Shown: piece by piece, positions 11,237 through 20,900 of the stretch
Layout: every line of letters starts with the position of its first letter
Position numbering within the stretch: the stretch's first letter is position 1
Source: Pelargonium cotyledonis
Lineage: Eukaryota; Streptophyta; Magnoliopsida; Geraniales; Geraniaceae
DNA length: 28,723 bases
Assembly (NCBI GenBank): GCA_036897625.1
Contig: JAYMTA010000440.1
Span: 1 to 28,723 of the forward strand
Direction of reading: 5' to 3'
Notes under the pieces: model-generated
The model's input: the letters and a program-made list of their open reading frames with translations, nothing else
Told to the model about the DNA's origin: nothing
Databases searched by the model: none
Made by a program: the position numbers and the translations under genes

Positions 11237-14188
11237 ATGGCTGCAAACAAGTTTGCAACCATGGTGCACAGAAACACCCACGAAATCACAGCAATTCTAG
11301 TTTATGCACTTCTTGAATGGACTCTCATCATTCTCCTCCTCCTCAACTCTCTCTTCTCCTACCTCATTTCCAAGTTTGCCTCTTACTTTGGCCTCAAGCC
11401 ACCATGCTTGTGGTGTTCCAGAGTTGATCACATCTTGGAGCCAAACCAGGACACACATGCCAGCTACAGAGATCTTGTTTGTGAGACTCATGCCACTGAG
11501 ATTTCCAGATTGACCTACTGCTCCACCCACCAGAGACTGGCACAACTGGACAATATGTGTGAGGATTGCTTGGCTTCTCAGCCACATCACACCCACAGAC
11601 CATCCGTTGGGTTCGCGCCGAGGATTGGTTTCTTTTCTTGGATCAGCCAGGACAGTGTTGAAAATGGTGACAGCATTTCAAGATGCTCTTGCTGCAATGA
11701 GACCTTGAGGAGCTCCACAGAAACATACCCTCCTTGTTTGCTGCTAAAGCCCTTTTCTTGGGATGGTTTAAGCTATGAGAAGAAAGGAACTATGATGATC
11801 ATGGAGGCCATGGATAGTGAGAGCAATGAGGAACCAAGAAAAGCTGCTACAACTTGTAAAGAAGATGATCATGAGAGGATAGTAGCAGTTGAACATGATC
11901 AGATACTTTCTGATGTTGAGAGCTTTAGTTTCAGAGAAGGGGCAGAAGATTGTTCGAGGTCTTCGCAGAGCGATGACAAGGAAGCAAATGAAGATGAGAA
12001 GGCAAGTGTTCTTGAGATTTCAAAATTTTCCCACCAATCTTCTGGTAGTACCTTGCAATGCAGCTTTAGAGAAGACTATTCATTTGAAATCATCCATATG
12101 TATTCTGATCAAAACTACATCAGTTGTGACTCGAATCGCTTATTCCCTGTGGAATTGATTGATTCTTCAACTAATGCAAGCCAAAGATCATGCACCTCAA
12201 AGAAGGAAGATCTTGGAGATCATGAGTGCCAAAATGAAACTTTTGATGTTGAGCCAGAAATTGAAGAAGAAAATGATGTCTCTATAGAGGCAGCTCAAGT
12301 TCTATCATTTGGTGGCAGTGATGCCAATGCAAAACACACTGAAGAACCAAGTGATCCACCAGGTACAACAACTCTTTTTAACATGAAACCCTAAACTATT
12401 TCTGTTTCTTTTTTTTTTTTCCAAAAATGTTTCCTTGTACTCATTTTGTGCTCAATCTTCATTTTTTTGGCTGAAACCAGCAACACAAGAAATAGATGAC
12501 CTCAATATCCCGGATGATCATACCAAATCTGTATACTTTGCAAGTGATGAAGTGAATGATCTTGAAGAGATTAAGCTGCAACCTGAAGAACCAGCTCCTT
12601 CTTTGCCAAGCTCACAACTACAAGGAGAACCATCTTCCATGAATGACACTGAAAACTGTGCTGAGCATTTTGATTCCCACGATGCATTCATCGATGCAAA
12701 TACATTTAGTAAGTGTTATATGCATATCAAGTACTTAATACATATTTGAGGAAACAAAATATGATGCTGATGCATGTTTTGATTTTGCCAGGCCAAAAGC
12801 ATATATGTGAAACTGGGATGCCAGAAATTACCACTTTATCTGAGAAGACCCAAGAAGGTACTGATTCCAATGAAGTAGAGGAAGAAAAGTTTCCTGAAAC
12901 ACCAACCTCAGTTGAAGGTCTCCATTACCTGCAGAAGAAGTCGCCGGTGTTTTCGGGGATCGAAGAGTCTTTGGATGGAAGTGTGATAAGTGAAACGGAA
13001 TGTGGGGATCCAAGTTTCAGCATTGAGCAGATGAAAACAGCACTAAAAGCGGAGCGAAAAACTCTAAGTGCAATATATGCTGAGCTTGAGGAAGAGAGGA
13101 GTGCCTCCGCAATAGCTGCCAACCAGACAATGGCTATGATAACTAGACTTCAAGAAGAGAAGGCGGCGATGAGGATGGAAGCATTGCAATACCAGAGGAT
13201 GATGGAAGAACAATATGAGTATGATCAAGAAGCCTTGCAACTTTTGAATGAGCTAATGAACAAGAGAGAAAAGGAAAAGCAAGAACTAGAGAATGAAATG
13301 GAGATATATCGTAAGAAGGTGTTGGAGTATGAGGCAAGAGAGAAGTTAATGATGGCAAGAACTAGAAATAGAAGCATAAGAAATAGTAGCTTTTCTTCTA
13401 ATGGCGAGGAGGTTCGGGAATGTGATGAACATTCCATTGATCTTAATCACGAAGCTAGAGACGATGGTGATAGTTTCTTTGATCACATAGGAAGCATACA
13501 CAACAACAGTCCAACAGCTAGTGCAGTTATCAATTTGGAGGAAATGACACTTGACTGTGTGAAGCACATAGGAAACCTTGATGTTTCATTGACAGAATTT
13601 GAGGAAGAGAGGCAGTTCATACTGGAACAGCTCAAGACATTGGAGGATAAGCTACTCACCGTGGGCGATGAACAATTTTTTGAAGATTTGAAATCAATTG
13701 AGAATTTAGCAAACATCCAAGAGTTTCAAGAAAGCAGTCCAGAAGCAAATGGGAAGCCAATTGAGCCTTCTGAGGATTTGGAGGAGAAAAGTTATCATGA
13801 GAGAAAATCAATGGGTTCCATGGCAAAGAGTCTCCTTCCTCTTTTGGATGCAGCTGATAACGAAATACTAGACTGTTCAATGTCTGAAGAACAAGTGCAA
13901 TCTGAAGCTCTAAAAATGCTAAACTCAATGGATTCCAAGTTTGAAATGGAAGGCAAGAAAGTAGCCATTGAAGAGGAGGTGGATCAAGTTTATGAGAGGA
14001 TACAAGCCCTTGAAACAGATGAGGATTTTTTACAGCATTGTATGAGCTCCATAAAGAAGGGAGACAAAGGAGTGGATCTTCTTCAAGAAATCTTGCAACA
14101 TCTTCGCGACTTGAGAACTGTGGATCTTCACTTGAGGAACATGAATGATGACCAACAAGGTGAAGTTGCACATGACTATCATGAATAA
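11237..14188 (+). CDS. MYOB3: Myosin-binding protein with DUF593/GTD-binding domain (MYOB3-like)
   Basis: Exons 11237-12362, 12481-12708 and 12792-14188 join in frame to 916 aa. The N-terminus (MAANKFATMVHRNTHEIT) is the conserved start of Arabidopsis MYOB1-3-type proteins. A hydrophobic segment at residues about 17-45 is the membrane anchor. A CxxC at 57-60 and Cys/His-rich residues up to about 117 follow. The middle (about 190-520) is acidic and low in order. The DUF593 coiled coil begins near residue 532 (MKTALKAERKTLSAIYAELE) and ends near 630 (LENEMEIYRKKVLEYE). A conserved C-terminal coiled coil with DEDFLQHCMSSIKKG and LLQEILQHLRDLR lies near 860-900. Family members are vesicle-anchored receptors that bind the globular tail of class XI myosins and drive cytoplasmic streaming. 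The family is certain. The MYOB3 rather than MYOB2 assignment is inferred from N-terminal similarity and possible synteny. Confidence 0.9.
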
Positions 14189-14191
14189 GAG

Positions 14192-14328
14192 GTAATTTCA
14201 AATATTTCTGCAACATCCATTCTTCTGGCTGATTTAATGTGGATGATGACATTGTATATCAAGATTTTGCTCCTGCGAATACATCGATGTTTAAGATACT
14301 CTTGTGGTTTATTTCTTGACAAATGCAG
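14192..14328 (+). other. Possible 3'UTR intron of the MYOB gene
   Basis: Three nucleotides after the TAA (14186-14188) comes aga|ggtaatttc, a good donor with GT at 14192. A good acceptor (tgacaaatgcag) ends at 14328. Because the stop is so close to the junction, splicing here would not be expected to trigger nonsense-mediated decay under the 50-nt rule. Unspliced transcripts would code the same protein. Inferred from splice signals only. Confidence 0.45.
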
Positions 14329-14329
14329 A

Positions 14330-15500
14330 TATCTCTAAGGTGATTGAGATGACCCTGCAGACATGGTTCGGTTCGGTTATTTTATTCATACATCACTTTT
14401 GGACAAAAGAGCTCCTTCAATTCTATGTTTCCTGGCATGGTTTGTTTGAATCAGTTGGTGTGACATGTAAATTTTGTTTTGGACTAGCAACAAAAAATGA
14501 TGTCAAGCCCAAGATTTTGCATCATTTTCACCTTTTCAATGGGAAGGTGAAAGATGAGAGAGGAGTGTATGTGCAGATTAGATTATTGAGAGCTCTGTTT
14601 CTTCTCATTTATGTATCACTAAGGCATTACTAGGGTTTCAGTGTCATGAACCAGACAAAAACCTTAAAATACATTAATCTGTTGTGTCTATATTTGTAAT
14701 TTTTTTCTGTTTTGTTTACCTATAAGTTCATGACACAGATTGCTTCTGATATTAAACAGCAGCCACTGGATTCACATTTCCATCTGGTTATTGAACATTT
14801 GGTTGAGATTTCAAGTTGAGCCTAAACAAACAGAGTAGAGAACAAGCACCAATTCACTATCATGAAAGAAAATGTAACCAACAACTTGGATTTCATGTCT
14901 TAAATTTTCGGAGATAACTTCAAATGCACTTTTGCAAAAACTTTGGAGCATGATGGATTATCAACATTCAAGAACTGATAGCTACAAAACATCACCAGAC
15001 CATTGACACACATAGAGAGTTCTAGAGAACTCCGACCTCAAATACGCGCACGTGGTGGTTAAATATAGGATTTTGATGAATTCCAAGTTCCAATCCACTG
15101 TTAAATGTTGGTGGGTGGGGGACCAAATTGACACCTTTTAGTCAAGTCCTATCCCAAAACCGAAACTAGGAAAGATATGGTCCTGAATGAAATTACAGGA
15201 AGAAAAAAGATGAGATTTTTATATTATCAATCAAGTCCCTGGCCAGGCTTCGGGTGGTGAGCTTGTCTTGGCCATTGGATAGTAGTCCGGTGAGCAGTCC
15301 CAGCCGTCCACTTGTGACCATCTTTGTTTGCCCTAAGATCAACCGGATCCGCATAGGCCATATCTCTACAGTTCTCTTGAACGATTGAGAGGTTGATGTT
15401 GCAATAGCTGCAGCTGCTGCTACTTGGTGGGGACTCACTCAGAGAACACACTTTCTTGAATCCTCTGAAGCTCTCATCACAACCAACCAACCACACTTTA
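14330..15500. other. MYOB 3' end, spacer and HMGA promoter/leader
   Basis: The MYOB 3'UTR probably runs to about 14700-14760, where T-rich sequence and ATTAAA-like signals occur. From 14760 to about 15200 I see nothing gene-like. The HMGA leader probably starts after an AT-rich tttttatattatc at 15217-15229, a TATA candidate. A reverse CCAAT (gccattgga) lies near 15271, and a CA/CT-rich leader ends in accaaccaaccacacttta directly before the ATG at 15501. Promoter elements are suggestions only. Confidence 0.35.
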
Positions 15501-16532
15501 ATGGCTACTGAACCGATCCGCAAACCTTCCTCACTCCCTCCTTACCCTCAGGTACATCATTTTTTTTTTTTTCATTTTACTCGTCATGATTGAGCTCTCA
15601 ATTGTCTAAATTTTGTATTGATTGTTTGATTCCGGAAAGAATCTTTGAGTTTCCTTTGTTTTAACTTTTAACCCTCATTTCAGATTTCTGGTTCCAGATG
15701 GAGCTTCACTGATTCTAGATATAACGACAATAAATGATTTTTGTTGTTGTTGTGTTTTTTCATTTATTTCTGGATCTATAAGGAATCTGCGAGATACCCA
15801 GTTTGTTTAAGCCTCATTTCACAATGCTGGCATCACGGTCAGCTTCACTGATCGTAAATTTACCAGCAAAAATGAATCTTTTTTTTTCCGTTAAAGTTCG
15901 AATTTTTATTTGGATTTTGAAGAATTTGATAGATGCCCATTTTGTTGTAGCCCTCGTTTTACAGTTCTGACATCGAATTTAGCTCCCTGATCCAAAATGC
16001 ATCACCACCCCAATAGAAAGTACTTTTCACTTTTTATTTGTGTTTGTTGTTGTGTTGTGTTGTGTAGATGATAATACGGGCCATTGTTACATTGAACGAC
16101 AAGAATGGATCCAACAAATCTTCCATATCCAAATACATTGAATCTCAATATGGAGACTTGCCGGCTGGTCACTCTGCTCTTCTCGCGCTGCACCTCAACA
16201 AGATGAAGGATGCAGGAGAAATCGTTTTCTGGAAAAACAATTACACCATAGCTGACCCGAATGCCCCTCCTCGGAGAGGCCGTGGGCGCCCCCCTAAGGA
16301 CCCGGATGCGCCACCCAAGCCCCCCAAGGCTAAGGCGCCCGCCGGGAGTGGTAGACCGAGGGGGCGCCCCAGGAAGATGGCCCGCCCTTCTGGAGGATTG
16401 GGCGGACCAACAACAATGGCTGCTACTACAACAACCTCATCAGTCACATCTGGGAGGCCTAGGGGCAGAGGGAGGCCTCCAAAGGCCAAGGCTTCAGATC
16501 CAATGACTGAAGTGAGTGTAGAAGAACATTAG
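15501..16532 (+). CDS. HMGA: HMGA / HMG-Y-like protein with H15 domain and AT-hooks
   Basis: Exon 1 is 15501-15551 (17 codons) and exon 2 is 16068-16532; together they encode 171 aa. Residues about 12-80 form the linker-histone winged helix (H15), with the motifs YPQMI, LNDKNGSNKSSISKYIE, LPAGHSALLALHLNKMK and EIVFWKNNY. AT-hooks follow: RRGRGRPPK near 86-94, SGRPRGRPRK near 111-120 and SGRPRGRGRPPK near 145-156. A Pro/Lys spacer sits between the first two and an acidic tail ends in EEH. Plant HMGA proteins bind AT-rich minor grooves and shape chromatin at promoters. Family members usually show four AT-hooks. Only three full GRP cores are clear here; PPKPPKAKAP at 99-108 may be a degraded fourth. 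Exon 2 is markedly GC-rich (about 16250-16480) against an AT-rich surrounding. Confidence 0.93.
15639..16010 (+). repeat. Three degenerate ~140-bp tandem units in the HMGA intron
   Basis: Units begin 'gaatctttgag' at 15639, 'gaatctgcgag' at 15783 and 'gaatttgatag' at 15922. Each is followed at the same distance by a '(c)cctcattt(c/t)a' phrase (15671, 15811, 15949) and then an 'agcttcactgat' phrase (about 15700, 15840; degraded as agctccctgatc near 15979). Spacing is 139-144 bp. The units fill most of the 516-bp intron between the two coding exons. Confidence 0.7.
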
Positions 16533-16704
16533 ATTTGTCTTCAGTGGCATTGTAGTTAGTTGTCCAATTTGGGTTTCTTCTGTGTTTTTTGTAGGATTTG
16601 ATTGTGAAGTGAAGGTGTTTTGTGTAATTTGCATGTAAGATAGTTTTTGTATTTGGTGTTTCAGGTCTTTGTTTGTGGTGGGTGTGGTGTTTATTGCAAC
16701 TGAT
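16533..16704 (+). other. HMGA 3'UTR, first part
   Basis: T/G-rich sequence follows the TAG at 16530-16532, with no open frame. It is presumed 3'UTR of the HMGA gene. The true poly(A) site is not determined and may lie within or beyond the following 88-bp duplication. Confidence 0.4.
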
Positions 16705-16880
16705 TGTGACCATAGTTTGAGGTTGACTTTCTTGTCATGTTTCCACACCTTGTTTTCGCTTGCATTTTAATACTCTGTTTTGCTCTTTATTGTGTGACCA
16801 TAGTTTGTGGTTGACTTTGTTGTCATGTTTCCACACCTTGTTTTTGCTTGCATTTTAATACTCTGTTTTGCTCTTTATTG
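16705..16880 (+). repeat. 88-bp tandem duplication after HMGA
   Basis: Two adjacent 88-bp copies, 16705-16792 and 16793-16880, differ at only three positions by my alignment (near 16720, 16731 and 16757 of the first copy). Both begin tgtgaccatagtttg and end gctctttattg. The high identity implies a recent duplication or ongoing unequal exchange. Confidence 0.93.
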
Positions 16881-17193
16881 TGAAGCTAGTGCAAGTTATT
16901 AGCAGTGATCAGTTAGACTAGAAATTAGACAAGTTTACATTGTAGGGTTTGAGAGCATTACCTATATTTCCCTTAGCAGCTGGACGAGCTATTGGTTTCT
17001 CACCTTTTCTATCATTTGGTAGTGGTTGTGCTTTTGCTAGTAAGTTACTTTCATGTGGGACTAGAGATCTGGAAATCTAGTAACAAATATCTTGTGCACG
17101 TACCGATGATATATGGAAAGCACGACAATTTATTGTCAGGTGGTTGATTTCACTTTATTCCTTAAGTTCTCGGTTTTGATCTAGGTGTTGTTT
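16881..17193. other. Convergent intergenic spacer, left part
   Basis: No gene, RNA gene or mobile element was recognised. This is the space between the convergent HMGA (+) and RAD4 (-) genes. Confidence 0.4.
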
Positions 17194-17291
17194 CTGGTGT
17201 CTTATAATGAATCCATAGAAGTAATGCATTGATTATCTTGGTACTGGTGTCTTAGAATGAGTTCATCCAAGTACTGCATTGATTAATATTA
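17194..17291. repeat. 50-bp diverged tandem repeat
   Basis: Two copies, 17194-17243 and 17244-17291, start ctggtgtctta and share 'aatga.ttcat' and 'gta.tgcattgatta' cores with several substitutions. This is an older duplication than the 88-bp one upstream. Confidence 0.7.
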
Positions 17292-17490
17292 GGGGGCTCT
17301 TGGTTGGCTTCATATGTCTTGCAAATGTCATACCATCTCATCTCCTTTGCAAAGGAAGCATCAACTGTTGAATGAACATAATAATACAGCATTGACAGCA
17401 TAAATGAAGCCATGTAGAACAAGTGAATCACTAGTTCCAAACCATGCTCTATATTCTAGCATTATGGAAATTTGTTTCAACTCTAATTCG

Positions 17491-17675
17491 CAAAATATGG
17501 ATTTTTTTATTTTTTTTTTATAAACAAGCGGTATGTTTTATTTATCCAACCTGAATGTCCAAATAAAAGTACAAAAGAAACAGGAATCTGAAGCCTCCAT
17601 TCCAAACAAGAAAAAGAGTCGGACACCCAAACATTAAAAAGAGAAACTAATGCTAGAATCACAAAATATGGATTT
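17491..17675 (-). mobile_element. 5'-truncated LINE 3' end with 14-bp TSDs
   Basis: The 14-bp duplication caaaatatggattt occurs at 17491-17504 and 17662-17675. Between them lie about 157 bp that, read on the minus strand, contain GGGTGTCCGACTC, a TTTTGTACTTTTATTTGGAC segment and a ...CCGCTTGTTTATAAAAAAAAA end, with the A-rich tail next to the 17504 side. This matches the type of short 3'UTR I associate with plant L1-type LINEs. Truncation leaves no coding sequence. Confidence 0.75.
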
Positions 17676-17912
17676 ATAAACAAGATCCAGCCATTTCATG
17701 TTCTCAACAGCCACTTGGACCTCTTTTTAGTGTACATCCAAGTATATTTACATAGTAGGCTAAAGGTATTCATGCCTGACCTGGTAAGCAGCTAAACCTT
17801 GAACAAGTAGATATATAAGAAAGCTATTGTTGATGTTACTAATATCAAGAGCTCTTTTTTCTAAAGAATCAGCCTACTGTATCAACTTATAGATTATAAG
17901 CAGAATGTCAAA

Positions 17913-20900
17913 CTACAATTCCTCCACTTCCACTGAGAATCCACAGCGGCATCTTCTTGTCAGCACCATGCTCTCCTCGTCAAAACTCTGATCCTCCACC
18001 AAAAATACATGCTTGTGATCTTCTTCTGTATGAACCAAAGAGGGAGCACCAAAATGAACACCATGTTTGTCTATTTGCTGACTCCCAAGAGCTTCCTTGT
18101 GTTTCTGGTCACCATCGTGCTCCACCTTGGAGTTTTTATTGTTCATTTCTTGGGTGGCACCAGGTATCGGTTTGGAACTATTGTTCATTTTCTGGGAGGC
18201 CCCGGATATTTGTGATGATGAGCCATCTTCCCCATAACGGTCATTCAACCTCTGCCTAGTTACTATGGAGGCAAGAAGCTGATACCACCTAGAAATAGCT
18301 TGAGTTTCATTCCTTCTCTTCTCTTCGGCCTCTCTTCTATATTCCTCCTCTGCATATGCCTAATGTGATAAAAAAGAAAAATAAAAATTTGATCGAAAAA
18401 AAATAGGCTGTAGTGAGTTGATACTAGGAACAAACAAACAAAAAAGACTCCACAAGAAATCTATTAAAATCAGAACCAGCTTTGAATAAAATAATACCAA
18501 TGATATACACTTAAGAGGAAATATAATTCAGTAATAGGGGAGGGGTAGCAGCAAGATCTATATATTTACTGCAAAAAATAGTTACTCTCAAATGATATAC
18601 AATTAGAGGAAAGAGAAATATCAAAACATCTATGAGAAATAGAAAAGAACAATCACAATGGCATTCGTACTATACCTAATTAATAATAATGATTGTAACC
18701 AGATTCATTCAAAGAGAAATATAATTACCTCTAATATCACATCCTTGAACTCGGTGCACACCACAATACCATCAAAAACAGGATTTGCACGGCCATTTCT
18801 GAATTCAAACCCAACCATGGCAGGTGCGTAATCTATTTCCAGCCTCTTTGCAACAGAAAATATCCTCGGTAACCGCAAGTGCACAGTCCCTGGTGGAAGA
18901 CACTTCTCAGACCACACATCCACTTGACCACGCTCATTCTATAAGTCAAATGCAGCGTTAAGTGGTCAGTGACATACCATATTGAACAGATGGGCAACCA
19001 AGAGATATTAATGTGACAGTAGTATATATTCATGTTAGCAAGCCACTGGGAATAACAATAATGTATGCAGGATGTAGAGAAATTATCTAGAAGACCATCA
19101 TACAATACAATGCTGTAGAATTTATCCATAGAAATCACATCCACAAGAAATACTAGAGATGCACCTTTGGCACCACCCCATTAACTGCATGAGGCAGACA
19201 CAATGGTTCCAATTGCCACCTCCCATACAGTTCAGTATTTCCTTCAGAATTATCCCCAGCATCAGCTTCAGAAACTTGTGCTTTTCTTATCTTTCCATGA
19301 TGCTTCAACACCTGAAGGAAGAAAACAATTTCAGTAGACTGATTATATAACAAAGATCGCAATGGTGTAACAGAATAGGGCAGATATAATTGTGGAATCA
19401 CATTAACCAGAGTTGACCTTTGCAGGAAGCTCATTGGCTTTAACTTGTAGCCCCTCACGCAGCCATCTTTCTTTTGTATTGAGTGTTTGAACACAAGTCC
19501 GAGGATAAACCGGATGACCAGAACAATATCCCACAATTGGACCTTTTGGATGAAGAATTTGTCGCTGAGTGAGCCATTTTTCAATGGCATAAAGTCGATG
19601 AGTTCTATAGGCCTGCAAGTAGGACAAGTATGGTAAAGAATGGTAAGAAAATGTTTTTGTTAATCTAACCATATCAATTCATTATACCTGCTGATTAGTT
19701 GGAAGGGGCTCAGTTAATGCCCTTGTTTCCAACTCCATATCCTCAAGAGAGTTCCTGGTAGCAACAAAAGAATTTCTCATGGATGATTCTGCATCATTAT
19801 TCTTCCCAACATTTGACTTGGCCCGGTTGAGAAGATCATCCTGAGTACAGGCTTCTGATATTCCGGATGTTTTTATTTTTACATTTTCACTCGAGGCTTC
19901 TATGTAGGGCTTGTCCATATGGATCATACCCCCAGTGGCTCCAGATTCCAACTCAGTCAATGGTGCCAAGACTGCATTCCACCAATTTGAATCAACTCGT
20001 TTCTTGTCTATCTTGTACCATTTTGTACAGTATCTGAATGATATGAAAGTGCAAAATAAGAGCCCCATGTAATGAGCTGAACAAAAGTTTAATCATTCAA
20101 AAACTGTTAATTCCCACTACATGAAATCAGTAACACAATCTTCAAGGATGAACAAAAAAGATATTTACGTCTCATAGAATTACAATGTCAACTAACTGCA
20201 TGGAGTACTTGTTGCATAAAATTTTCGGTCATCATGAAAAACCTAAACTTGTTCTTGAACATAAAAACTAAATTCAGTTTAAATCAACAAAGCCTAAAAT
20301 TTTAGATGCATTAGCCCATGAATAAGATCTGATTAATACTATAATCTCTAGTCAATTATGCATGAAGTTGAAATACAAGCATAGTTTAATTCTAAGACTC
20401 AAGCATTCAAGTTTGCACGGTCGGTTCTAATCCCATAACTGAGGTTGCAATTGCTTAAATTAAAAAAGGATAGCAATCGTTAACAATATGTTGTTTCTAA
20501 AATCACACCAGGTGCCTAGCTAAAGGAGGCTCCAAAGTTAAATAACTAGTGGCATCTGAAGAACAATGCACAGTACATTGCTGAAATACATGACCAGAGC
20601 CAACAGGAAACAATTCCCTATCTCTCTCATTCTTTAAATCTGGGGTCACCACCCAGCCACCAATAGGCATTATCTTATAACATTTGGGGTTTCACTAAAT
20701 AATGCTAGAAGGTCACACCATCAAATTCTACATTTATCAATTGTGAATAGATCTTCATTTCCTCTGTTTAAACTCTGAAGTAAATTAAGCCACATCTGTT
20801 TGGCCAAATGTAAAAGGTTAAGTAAATGAAGTTTCTTGTATTTGGCCCTAAACCAAATTGATATGAGAGGAATAATTAAACAAATGAATCATTCAGATGT

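Noticed and set aside
13656..14252. 198-codon minus-strand open frame
   Set aside because: Antisense shadow of MYOB exon 3. Codon bias and conservation are on the plus strand.
16241..16506. Open frames overlapping HMGA exon 2 in other frames
   Set aside because: The GC-rich AT-hook coding region removes stops from the other frames. The translated Pro/Gly-rich strings are not real proteins.
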